DNA of 8,508 nt from Thermoplasmata archaeon (GTDB lineage Archaea > Thermoplasmatota > Thermoplasmata > Thermoplasmatales > Aciduliprofundaceae): the NCBI GenBank assembly GCA_021163705.1, contig JAGGTO010000144.1:1-8508 (forward strand), in the 5' to 3' direction. The notes below the pieces were generated by a model, which did no database searches, was not told the DNA's origin, and saw only the letters and a program-made list of their open reading frames with translations. Shown here piece after piece: positions 1 through 6,062 of this stretch. Within the stretch, counting starts at the first letter, position 1. Each line of letters opens with the position of its first letter. Position numbers and translations under genes: made by a program.

Positions 1-188
1 AGAATATGGAAGAGGTAGAATGGGCCATAGCAACAAGGTTTCAAGGGGATAGGGATATGATCGTATACGAGAATGTTCGTGGCAGCTCCCTGGACCCGAG
101 CTCCTATGAGGGGCATCTGACCACAAAGCTAGGCTTGGATGCAACAAAGCCTCTTAAAGGCAGGGAGAAATTTAAGAGATATATTTAA
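1..188 (+). CDS. ubiD: UbiD-family decarboxylase, C-terminal end (partial, 5' cut by window)
   Basis: The reading frame is open from the left edge (codons in phase with base 3) to the TAA at 186-188. The Met at base 6 is internal, not a start. The tail reads ATRFQGDRDMIVYENVRGSS, then LDPSS and TTKLGLDATKPL, which is the typical C-terminal segment of UbiD / 4-hydroxybenzoate decarboxylase proteins. Members use prenylated FMN to decarboxylate unsaturated acids. The catalytic Arg/Glu residues lie upstream of the window, so activity cannot be judged. In archaea, UbiD relatives serve quinone-type pathways or act as the anhydromevalonate phosphate decarboxylase of the modified mevalonate route; the latter is a reasonable guess here but unproven. 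About 130 bases and a new promoter separate it from the downstream peptide operon, so they are probably separate transcription units. Confidence 0.85.
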   Translation, partial: NMEEVEWAIATRFQGDRDMIVYENVRGSSLDPSSYEGHLTTKLGLDATKPLKGREKFKRYI

Positions 189-199
189 AGCTCTTTAGG
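184..199 (+). repeat. Left copy of a 16-base near-repeat flanking the peptide operon
   Basis: TTTAAAGCTCTTTAGG overlaps the stop codon of the UbiD gene and matches ATTAAAGCTCTTCAGG at 5987-6002 in 14 of 16 positions, same orientation. The two copies enclose the operon and the transposase relic. This could be a duplicated insertion target or simply two similar TATA-type promoter sequences; the length is too short to decide. Confidence 0.3.
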
Positions 200-263
200 T
201 GTATGCGCGGTGTTCTCTTGAATTGTAAAATTATTTCGGATACTACAGAAGATTAATATATAC

Positions 264-277
264 GAAAATTTTATATG
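264..277 (+). promoter_or_regulatory. Archaeal BRE/TATA promoter of the peptide operon
   Basis: An A-rich BRE-like stretch (GAAAA, 264-268) leads directly into TTTTATATG (269-277), a good archaeal TATA box. Transcription would start about 25 bases downstream, near 297-302. That gives a 5' leader of roughly 20-25 bases carrying the ribosome site at 309-315. It is the only clear promoter before 5328, so it probably drives the whole operon. No operator-like inverted repeat is obvious around it. Confidence 0.6.
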
Positions 278-321
278 TGTAATTTGTATTAGCCTTTTTG
301 TCTATAGAGGGAGGTATGAAA

Positions 322-414
322 ATGATTAAACCAATAACAAAAGGAAATGTAAAAACTACACCACCATCGCCCCTTTGTGCTTATATATGTTCCCCTGTCA
401 AAAACATAGATTAA
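322..414 (+). CDS. Putative RiPP precursor peptide, 30 aa, C-terminal Cys-X3-Cys
   Basis: This short ORF lies directly ahead of the SPASM radical SAM gene. ATG codons occur at 316 and 322. The strong Shine-Dalgarno GGAGGT (310-315) abuts 316 but is 6 bases from 322, so 322 is the likely start. The product begins MIKPITKGNVK and continues TTPPSPLCAYICSPVKNID, ending at the TAA at 412-414. The N-terminal third is basic (K3, K7, K11) and could be a leader. The C-terminal part is rich in Pro, Thr and Ser and holds only two cysteines, C19 and C23 (CAYIC), which could be sites of thioether or other radical-made crosslinks. The maturase starts 24 bases after the stop with no terminator between. No double-glycine or other leader-cleavage site is obvious, and no peptidase gene lies nearby. 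I do not recognise a named precursor family; the assignment rests on size, ribosome site, cysteines and position. Confidence 0.72.
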   Translation: MIKPITKGNVKTTPPSPLCAYICSPVKNID

Positions 415-438
415 TTCGGTTTGGGTGCTGGTGATAGA

Positions 439-1821
439 ATGCCGATAGTATCCAGATATACACTATGCTTTAAAGTAGATGAGGGTATTTACATACTATT
501 AAATTCGCTGACAGGGGCAATAGACATTGCCGACGAGGATCCAATAGATGTTCTGAGAAGGATAGAGAGAGGAGAGAATTACAGAGGAGATCTTTTTTAC
601 TACCTGAAAGAAAGGGGATACATATTTGAGAGTTCTTTAGATGAAGAGGAACTTATAAAAAAGCATCTCAGAAGATGGAAAAGAAAGGTGTGTAAATCTC
701 CTTTAACATTTGTTGTGGGTGTAACCACACAGTGCAATTTTGCTTGTAAATACTGCTTTCAGCAGCACATGCAGAGAAGAAGAAATAATAATTCATGGAA
801 TGATAGAAAGCTAGTGTTACTTTTCAATGCTATGGACAACATAGTGAAAGAGGAGGGAGAGAGGGAGGTAAACCTCTCTCTTTTTGGTGGTGAACCTCTT
901 TTACCATCAAATAAGTGGGTCATCACACAAATTCTTGAGAATGCAAAGGAAAGAGGATTTAATTTTTATGATGTTATAACAAATGGGTATTATCTAAAAG
1001 AATACATACCATTACTTAAGAAATATGATGTTAAAAATGTTCAAGTAACTCTTGACGGAACAAGAAAAATACACAATTTCCTAAGACCGACAAAGAGCGG
1101 TAAAGGAACCTTTGATAGAATTGTAGAAGGAATAGATGAAGCTTTAAAAAATGATATTTTCATAACTGTAAGGATTAATGTTAATGGCTACAATATTCAG
1201 GATGTACCTGCTCTGGCAAAGTATATAATCCAGAAAAGTTGGAATAAATTCCCGAATTTTAATGCACAGCTAGGACTTGTGTATCCTTATGGTTTTGATT
1301 CAGGAGATTTTCCATACCTTTCAGAGGATGTAGCTCTCAAACATATACTGGAAATGTATGATAAAAATCCAGAGATGAGGGTGTATGATATGGGGGGATG
1401 GAGTATGGTAAAAAATATACTTTCTTCATTAGAAACTGGGATGCCATTTGAGCAAAAATTTGCATATTGTGGTGCAAATACAACTACATACGCCTTTGAC
1501 CCTCTTGGAAAAATTTACGCCTGTTTTGATGCAATAGGTATGGAAGAGATGAGCATTGGAGAGTACTTTCCAAGGTACAACATTAATAAGGAGTTGAAAA
1601 AGAAATGGCGCAAAAATGTGTTTGAAAAATCTCCGTGTAGCGATTGCAAATATGCACTCCTATGCGGAGGAGGATGTATTTTTCACACGCTTTTATCTGG
1701 AAGAGATTTTTCTGAACCAATATGCCCTAGTATAGACAGAAGTCTAAACATATTACTTGGATGGTACTATAGGCACAATAAAGACCTCCTGCTTGGGAAG
1801 AGGAGGGAAGGGCATGTGTGA
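439..1821 (+). CDS. Radical SAM/SPASM peptide-modifying enzyme (RiPP maturase)
   Basis: This 460-residue iron-sulfur enzyme would modify the adjacent peptide by S-adenosylmethionine radical chemistry. Residues 1-90 are a small N-terminal domain (NSLTGAIDI, then KERGYIFE), common in SPASM maturases and likely to bind the leader. The radical SAM cluster motif is CNFACKYC (C99, C103, C106), followed by the SAM-binding FGGEPLL. The C-terminal SPASM domain shows the full seven-cysteine pattern: C344, C362, then CSDCKYALLCGGGC (C400, C403, C409, C413) and C429. This should hold two auxiliary 4Fe-4S clusters. All cysteines are intact, so the enzyme looks functional. I prefer ATG 439, because GGTGAT (430-435) sits just ahead; TTG 421 in the same frame is possible. 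The family includes sactipeptide, ranthipeptide and quinohemoprotein maturases, so the bond type cannot be read from sequence. The end overlaps the next gene by 8 bases. Confidence 0.93.
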   Translation: MPIVSRYTLCFKVDEGIYILLNSLTGAIDIADEDPIDVLRRIERGENYRGDLFYYLKERGYIFESSLDEEELIKKHLRRWKRKVCKSPLTFVVGVTTQCNFACKYCFQQHMQRRRNNNSWNDRKLVLLFNAMDNIVKEEGEREVNLSLFGGEPLLPSNKWVITQILENAKERGFNFYDVITNGYYLKEYIPLLKKYDVKNVQVTLDGTRKIHNFLRPTKSGKGTFDRIVEGIDEALKNDIFITVRINVNGYNIQDVPALAKYIIQKSWNKFPNFNAQLGLVYPYGFDSGDFPYLSEDVALKHILEMYDKNPEMRVYDMGGWSMVKNILSSLETGMPFEQKFAYCGANTTTYAFDPLGKIYACFDAIGMEEMSIGEYFPRYNINKELKKKWRKNVFEKSPCSDCKYALLCGGGCIFHTLLSGRDFSEPICPSIDRSLNILLGWYYRHNKDLLLGKRREGHV

Positions 1822-2827
1822 AAATTTTTTTGTTCTGGCTATGGATATTGGCGGCAATGTAAAGTACTCTTTAGTATATAGCAACAATGAAAATAGCAGA
1901 ATGTTACTATCTGGGCAGAAGATGGTAAAAACACTTAACGAAGCATTCTGGGACATAAGATTGGATATAGAAGAAGTGGTGGGACACTTGCAGAATCTCA
2001 AATACGTGCTTCTTTCGTTTCCAGGAGCGATATCCTATCAATTTTCCACAGCCCTTCAGGCGTTAAACGAAACCGCTAGATTAATTATGAAAACTTTTAA
2101 ACCTTTCTCAAAAGATCTTCATATACTTATTATGGGAAGGGATGGAAAATTTTATAATTCAGATTTTGTATTGAAATATTGTAATGAATATGTGGATGGC
2201 TGTTTCTTTTTTGATAGTTACTGGCGGGGTGTAATAGATATGGCTATGGACATTTTCAATATCTACAGTTTCCTATATTTAGATATGGGTTCTTTCTCTT
2301 TTACAATCATTCCAGTAAAAAATGGCACCATAGAGTTAGGCAGGCATGAGAATAGAGTATTATCAGAGAAACTCCTAACTATAGGATTGACACATACTCC
2401 AATTTTATTTATATTGAACGAATTAAAAATCGATGGAATATCATTTAAGCCATATGCATATGTCCCCTTATATACAGGAGATTTTCTCACTGCTCAGGAA
2501 TCTCCCGTAAATGATGACTCACTCTATGATAAAATTTCAAGATTCTTAGGATATCCTTACTTAAACAAAAGCATGGCATATGAGGCGACGTTCAAAATAA
2601 AATCTGCAATAATTGATTTGATTAGAAAGAAGGTAGAGAAACATATAAAATCAAATTATGAAGATTCCGATGTGGCGCTAATTATGGCAGGTAATGGAAA
2701 ATACCTGCTCTATGAGATATTGGAGTATGAAAATAAATATATTCTCCCCTTTGATAATACACATACAAGCATGGGGATGGCTTATGTTTTCTTAAAAACA
2801 AGATATGGGAGGTTTCTTAAATGGTAA
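1814..2827 (+). CDS. ASKHA-fold (hydantoinase/MfnF/sugar-kinase-like) protein of unknown function
   Basis: This is a 337-residue soluble protein. ATG 1814 is preferred: GGAGG (1802-1806) lies 7 bases upstream, and the protein then opens with a hydrophobic strand and AMDIGGNVKYS. Longer in-frame starts would bury the ribosome site. D11-I-G-G resembles the phosphate-1 loop of the actin/sugar kinase/Hsp70 fold. YLDMGSFSF (D157, G159) resembles the phosphate-2 loop. IMAGNGKYLLYE (290-301) followed by TSMGMAYVF (318-326) resembles the adenosine/C-terminal region of hydantoinase/oxoprolinase and MfnF-type proteins. ATP-dependent chemistry, such as forming or opening an amide or phosphorylating an intermediate, is therefore possible. 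Loops usually rich in Thr/Gly are altered (DIGGN, DMGSF), so it could instead be a non-catalytic partner. It overlaps the maturase by 8 bases and the ATPase by 7, which ties it to the peptide system. The fold call is moderate and the function unknown. Confidence 0.5.
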   Translation: MCENFFVLAMDIGGNVKYSLVYSNNENSRMLLSGQKMVKTLNEAFWDIRLDIEEVVGHLQNLKYVLLSFPGAISYQFSTALQALNETARLIMKTFKPFSKDLHILIMGRDGKFYNSDFVLKYCNEYVDGCFFFDSYWRGVIDMAMDIFNIYSFLYLDMGSFSFTIIPVKNGTIELGRHENRVLSEKLLTIGLTHTPILFILNELKIDGISFKPYAYVPLYTGDFLTAQESPVNDDSLYDKISRFLGYPYLNKSMAYEATFKIKSAIIDLIRKKVEKHIKSNYEDSDVALIMAGNGKYLLYEILEYENKYILPFDNTHTSMGMAYVFLKTRYGRFLKW

Positions 2828-3774
2828 AATACTCTGCAAACAGAGAGATAATAGTCGTCAAGGACCTAGTCAAAAGGTATGCAAACGGTGTTATAGCAAA
2901 TGACCATATAAATATGAAGATTAAGGAGGGAGAGATTGTGGGAATCATCGGCCCAAACGGCGCCGGTAAAACAACCCTCATCAAACAGTTGACAGGAGAA
3001 TTGCTGCCAACTGAAGGAGACATCCATATCATGGGTTTTAATATTATTGAGGATCCATCACCTATCAAACCGTTTATTGGAGTATGCCCGCAGGAAGGAA
3101 ACCTCATTCATTATCTTACGGTATGGGAACACATATATTATTTTGCTAGATTAAAAGGGCTTTCTAAAGAGAAAGCACGAAAGAACACGGATGAAATTTT
3201 GAAAATGTTGAATTTGAAAACGCATAGAAAGAAGAGGATCAATGAACTCTCCGGGGGTTTGAAAAGGCGAGTATTCGTAGGAATATCTCTTGTGAATGAA
3301 CCAAGGATAGTATTTCTGGATGAGCCAACCGCAGGTCTGGACCCTATTTCCCGAATGGATTTCTGGAGAACCATAAAAAAGATTACTAGGAGCAATCCAG
3401 AGACAACAATTATTATAACAACACATTATCTGGAAGAACTTGACTATATTTCTGATAGACTGATTTTCTTAAATAATGGAAAAATTGTGCTGGAAGGAAA
3501 TATTGAAGAAGTTAGGAAATTGATTTTAGATTATGATATAAAAATAACATTGTCCAAAAAATTTAAAGATTTGGTAATGAAAGCGTTGATGAGAGAAGGA
3601 GTTATGTGTAAAATAAAGGAAGAGAGAAATAAAATTCACATATTACTTTCAAAGAAAGATATCTCAACAGCAATCTCCGAGATCGCCAGATTCACATCGG
3701 ATATAGTAGTATCGTCGCCTACACTGGACGAAGTGTTCATAGGGGTGATAGAAAATGAAAAAAATAATAACTGA
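2821..3774 (+). CDS. ABC-2 type exporter, ATP-binding subunit
   Basis: This 317-residue ATPase would energise export of the modified peptide or confer immunity. All nucleotide-binding motifs are present: Walker A GPNGAGKTT (44-52), Q-loop glutamine Q91, signature LSGGLKRR (143-150), Walker B IVFLDEP (163-169) with catalytic E168, and the switch histidine H202 in TTHYLEEL. After about residue 225, a C-terminal regulatory extension ending in PTLDEVFIGV is typical of the CcmA/drug-exporter (DrrA-like) group. ATG 2821 follows GGAGGT (2808-2813) by 7 bases and overlaps the ASKHA gene by 7 bases. The C-terminus overlaps the permease by 20 bases, so the two subunits are translationally coupled. The substrate cannot be deduced from the ATPase; the operon suggests the peptide or a lipid. 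Confidence 0.95.
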   Translation: MVKYSANREIIVVKDLVKRYANGVIANDHINMKIKEGEIVGIIGPNGAGKTTLIKQLTGELLPTEGDIHIMGFNIIEDPSPIKPFIGVCPQEGNLIHYLTVWEHIYYFARLKGLSKEKARKNTDEILKMLNLKTHRKKRINELSGGLKRRVFVGISLVNEPRIVFLDEPTAGLDPISRMDFWRTIKKITRSNPETTIIITTHYLEELDYISDRLIFLNNGKIVLEGNIEEVRKLILDYDIKITLSKKFKDLVMKALMREGVMCKIKEERNKIHILLSKKDISTAISEIARFTSDIVVSSPTLDEVFIGVIENEKNNN

Positions 3775-4498
3775 TGCAATAATAATTTCAAAAATAAATA
3801 TTCTGAGTTTAAGGGAGAGTCTGACAGCATTTGTTATAATATCTTTATTTATTCCGTTAGGTATGACATATTTAATTTCCTTGGCGTCTCCAAACTGGGA
3901 TCTAATTACAAAAGTTAATTATTTGACGGGAATGCTTGTTCTATCATCATCATTAACCATCATAAACGGAATAGGTCAATTTATTGGGCAGGACAGGTTG
4001 GGTGGCATAATCTCATGGTATCGCACATCGCCTGTACACCCACTATCATATATTTTGGGTGTTACATCCACTTACCTAATTTCCATCCTTATTGAGTGTA
4101 TAATACTCATCCCTATTGCCAGCATTTTGTGGAGAATTCCTTTCAATATAATTAACATTGGAATAATTACACTCGTTGTCATTGTTCAAAGTTTGGCACT
4201 TATAGGCATAGGAGCGGTTATAGGTACACGTGCGAAAAATATTCAAACAGTGAGTGCTCTAACTAATGTACTCTCATTCGTAATAGCTTTTGCGACTCCT
4301 GCCTACTATTCAATTAGTGCTGTACCTGAAAAATTTAGGCTTATATGCTATATATTACCCACAACAGAGGCTTCCCTCTTCATTAAAAATCTTTATTTAC
4401 ATGGAGTCGTAGATGTACCTTTACTCATCATCCTTATACTGATCAGTATACCTTATTTACTAATAGGATTTATTGGAATAAAATGGAGGGAAAAATGA
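3755..4498 (+). CDS. ABC-2 type exporter, membrane permease subunit
   Basis: This 247-residue integral membrane protein pairs with the ATPase just upstream. About six hydrophobic segments can be seen, near residues 19-45, 58-79, 100-125, 132-160, 165-188 and 218-243, the usual number for an ABC-2 half transporter of this length. GQDRLGGIISWYRTSPVHPLS, between segments 2 and 3, corresponds to the conserved cytoplasmic coupling region (RxxGxxxxxxxxP-type). ATG 3755 is preceded by GGGGTGAT (3742-3749), an extended archaeal Shine-Dalgarno lying inside the ATPase gene. No peptidase domain is fused to either subunit, so any leader removal must be done elsewhere. The gene ends in an ATGA overlap with the CruF-like gene. 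Confidence 0.88.
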   Translation: MKKIITDAIIISKINILSLRESLTAFVIISLFIPLGMTYLISLASPNWDLITKVNYLTGMLVLSSSLTIINGIGQFIGQDRLGGIISWYRTSPVHPLSYILGVTSTYLISILIECIILIPIASILWRIPFNIINIGIITLVVIVQSLALIGIGAVIGTRAKNIQTVSALTNVLSFVIAFATPAYYSISAVPEKFRLICYILPTTEASLFIKNLYLHGVVDVPLLIILILISIPYLLIGFIGIKWREK

Positions 4499-5328
4499 GA
4501 ATGTTCAAACAGAAGATATCCAAAGGTGTGCAATATTTAGTCACTTTGCTTTTTTTCATCATGATCATATTTACTGTATTTCAATACATCCCTCTACCCA
4601 TGGGTGGTATGTTTGTCTTTGCTATATTTCTTTTATCCTTTTTCCTGTGTGCACTATTTCATGGTGTTCTCTGTCTTGGGTGGCGCTCTGCATTGGTGTT
4701 TGTAGGTATCACATTTATCATATGCTTATTCTTTGAATGTCTGGGTGTGACGACGGGTATTATCTATGGCCTCTATTACTATACCGATTTCCTCGGCTAT
4801 AAGCTTTTTAATCTAGTGCCCATTTATATACCCATCGCATGGTTCATGATGATATATGCAAGTTATGGCGTATCCGTTCACATCGTTCCCAGAGATAACA
4901 ATGTTACTCTCCGGTATCACATAAAACGCGCATTAGTATCCAGCATAGCTATGACATCTTGGGATCTCAGTATGGACCCGAGATTATCTACAGAGTGGGG
5001 ACTCTGGGTATGGGTGGACGGCGGACCTTGGTTTGGTGTACCAATCCAGAATTATATAGGATGGTTTATAACTTCAATGAGCATCTATATAGCCTATGGA
5101 ATATATAATCAATATACATCAATCAGGGGAGGTAAGCACGATTTTTCAATTCTTTTCATTAATTTACCTACATTTTTATATATAGCAATGACTATAAATG
5201 AGGTGGTAGCCAGTGTAATGATAGACCAACCAATACTCGCTTTGACGGCTGCTCTCAGCATGGGTTCTTTTTCTTTCATGGCCATTTTGAATGTATTGGG
5301 TATGTTAAGAAATAATTGCACCAAATAG
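4495..5328 (+). CDS. CruF-like carotenoid 1,2-hydratase family membrane protein (PF04240 type)
   Basis: This 277-residue polytopic protein has seven or eight hydrophobic segments. ATG 4495 overlaps the permease stop as ATGA and follows GGAGGG (4485-4490) by 4 bases; ATG 4483 lies upstream of that ribosome site and is less likely. The family signature is clear: FECLGVTTGIIYGLYYYTD (E81, G88, Y94, D98), PIYIPIAWFMM, WDLSMDP (W156, D157, D161, P162) and GPWFGVPIQNYIGWF (G177-F191). These match the carotenoid biosynthesis protein family. Its members CruF and bisanhydrobacterioruberin hydratase add water across the terminal isoprenoid double bonds of C40/C50 carotenoids in the membrane. Acidic residues in the E81 and WDLSMDP motifs are kept, so it is probably an active enzyme. 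No phytoene synthase, desaturase or lycopene elongase gene is in the window. The substrate may be another isoprenoid, or a lipid linked to the peptide product. Family call firm, substrate unknown. Confidence 0.83.
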   Translation: MRMFKQKISKGVQYLVTLLFFIMIIFTVFQYIPLPMGGMFVFAIFLLSFFLCALFHGVLCLGWRSALVFVGITFIICLFFECLGVTTGIIYGLYYYTDFLGYKLFNLVPIYIPIAWFMMIYASYGVSVHIVPRDNNVTLRYHIKRALVSSIAMTSWDLSMDPRLSTEWGLWVWVDGGPWFGVPIQNYIGWFITSMSIYIAYGIYNQYTSIRGGKHDFSILFINLPTFLYIAMTINEVVASVMIDQPILALTAALSMGSFSFMAILNVLGMLRNNCTK

Positions 5329-5334
5329 GTTTTT

Positions 5335-5370
5335 CCTAATTCTTGGACACGAAGCCCAAGAATTGTTAGG
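5335..5370. terminator. Hairpin after the peptide operon; possible terminator
   Basis: Left arm CCTAATTCTTGG (5335-5346) and right arm CCAAGAATTGTTAGG (5356-5370) form a stem with 9 uninterrupted pairs, a 3-base bulge, then CCTA/TAGG, around a 9-base loop. It begins 6 bases after the CruF-like stop, with a five-T run (5330-5334) just ahead. Archaeal termination depends mainly on T tracts, so the T run may terminate and the hairpin may protect the mRNA end. There is no U tract on the 3' side, so it is not a bacterial-type terminator in the plus direction. It could also be a terminal structure of the decayed element that follows. Confidence 0.5.
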
Positions 5371-5854
5371 GAAGTATTTGAAAAAAGCAAGTAATCTTCG
5401 TTTGAGTACGGAGAACTATTGCTCCACGGCATTTTCCGCTGTAATTCTTGGAGAAACGCACAGCCAATATTTTCCCCATATCTATATCAACAGCCATCTA
5501 CAAATAGAACCTTTTCTCTTTACGCTGTTCTTCGTTTCATCAATAGGTAAATAGCTACTGCTCTCCTCTCTTTTCTTCCATTTGTTAAAGAAAAATCATT
5601 GAAGAGGTCGTAACAGAATAGAAAAAAGAAATAAGAAATAAATATCTCCATAGAAAACTAAAGCAAAAAGAAGAGTGAAATAAAAGGCAAATAGAAGATA
5701 GTGTTGTTTGAAATCACACCTCACAATGTTATTGATTCTCCAACGTTTCGTAGAAAATCTAACTCTATAAAAAGATGGGCTCGTTGAATTCACTTTCTCC
5801 TCAATGAAAAGAGTGATTGGTGATTCTCTCTTAACGCTTTTTCACTCCTTTTAA
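5343..5854 (+). pseudogene. Decayed DDE transposase remnant (IS4/IS5-like), frames broken
   Basis: No intact gene occurs between 5329 and 6062, but plus-strand fragments read like a degraded transposase. The best is bases 5774-5851: DGLVEFTFSSMKRVIGDSLL. It matches the C-terminal (Y/R)W-VE--FSS-KR--G--L motif around the catalytic glutamate of IS4/IS5-type DDE transposases. Just upstream, in another frame (5701-5784), is FEITPHNVIDSPTFRRKSNS followed by IKRWAR; a single frameshift would join it to the VEFTFSS segment. Further upstream are SSFEYGELLLHGIF, TNRTFSLYAVLRFINR and ATALLSFLPFVKEKSLKRS, in one frame interrupted by stops (about 5343-5600). These are less diagnostic. The remnant has several stops and shifts, no detectable start and no clear terminal inverted repeats, so it is inactive. 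The C-terminal motif is my main support; the upstream extent is uncertain. Confidence 0.5.
5442..5452 (+). repeat. Direct repeat of the hairpin arm (TAATTCTTGGA)
   Basis: TAATTCTTGGA here is identical to 5337-5347, 105 bases upstream, and its reverse complement core CCAAGAATT is the right arm of the 5335-5370 hairpin. There are thus three copies of AATTCTTGG or its complement within about 120 bases. This may be a remnant of a mobile-element end or a local duplication; no function is evident. Confidence 0.4.
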
Positions 5855-5986
5855 TTCACTCTTTTTTTCTATTCATAATCTTTACTTTACATAACCCCAC
5901 TTCATATCTCCGATTTATGCGATAGAGCACAAAAAAGAAATTGAAGAAATTTTTGACTCTACGATAAAATAATTTCGGGATATTAT
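5855..5986. other. AT-rich intergenic stretch without recognisable gene
   Basis: This pyrimidine-rich, then A/T-rich sequence lies between the transposase relic and the eL21 promoter. All frames contain frequent stops, and I see no RNA gene, inverted repeat or array. T tracts near 5868-5874 could act as archaeal terminators for anything entering from the left. Confidence 0.5.
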
Positions 5987-6002
5987 ATTAAAGCTCTTCA
6001 GG
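5987..6002 (+). repeat. Right copy of the 16-base near-repeat flanking the peptide operon
   Basis: ATTAAAGCTCTTCAGG here pairs with 184-199 (14 of 16 identical, same orientation). It lies immediately upstream of the eL21 TATA box and downstream of the transposase relic. If the island was inserted, this copy and the left one could mark its borders; alternatively the TTAAA part is just another promoter-like box. Confidence 0.3.
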
Positions 6003-6008
6003 GAAAAG

Positions 6009-6016
6009 TTATATAT
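6009..6016 (+). promoter_or_regulatory. TATA box for the eL21-Rpo4-DUF655 cluster
   Basis: TTATATAT is preceded by an A-rich GGGAAAAG (BRE-like) and lies about 50 bases ahead of the eL21 start. Transcription should begin near 6036-6040, leaving a leader of about 25 bases that carries GGGTGAT (6052-6058). The three genes behind it are 0 to 13 bases apart and likely form one transcript. Confidence 0.6.
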
Positions 6017-6062
6017 GGGGGTTCATTTTATACCTTCAACAATAAAAATTAGGGTGATATGA

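Noticed and set aside
316..321. ATG 316 as start of the precursor peptide
   Set aside because: The GGAGGT Shine-Dalgarno ends at 315 with no spacing to this codon, whereas ATG 322 has a normal 6-base spacing.
1814..2827. Calling the ASKHA-like protein a ROK glucokinase because of DIGGN
   Set aside because: The ROK zinc-binding cysteine/histidine signature is absent and the C-terminal motifs fit hydantoinase/MfnF proteins better.
2817..3107. Minus-strand open frame of 96 codons over the ABC ATPase start
   Set aside because: It is a shadow of the ATPase reading frame, which carries an intact Walker A motif; the antisense product shows no domain and no ribosome site.
5109..5432. Minus-strand open frame of 107 codons across the end of the CruF-like gene
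   Set aside because: Most of it is antisense to conserved CruF-family coding sequence, and it has no promoter or ribosome site.
5363..5554. Plus-strand 63-codon frame starting with TTG
   Set aside because: No ribosome site and it overlaps better transposase-like fragments in another frame; treated as part of the decayed region.
5596..5793. Minus-strand 65-codon frame with a hydrophobic stretch
   Set aside because: The hydrophobicity comes from A-rich plus-strand sequence read in antisense; the plus strand carries the transposase C-terminal motif instead.
5329..6062. CRISPR array or structured RNA gene in the long gap
   Set aside because: No regularly spaced repeats and no tRNA- or rRNA-like structure; the repeats seen are only 9-11 bases and irregular.
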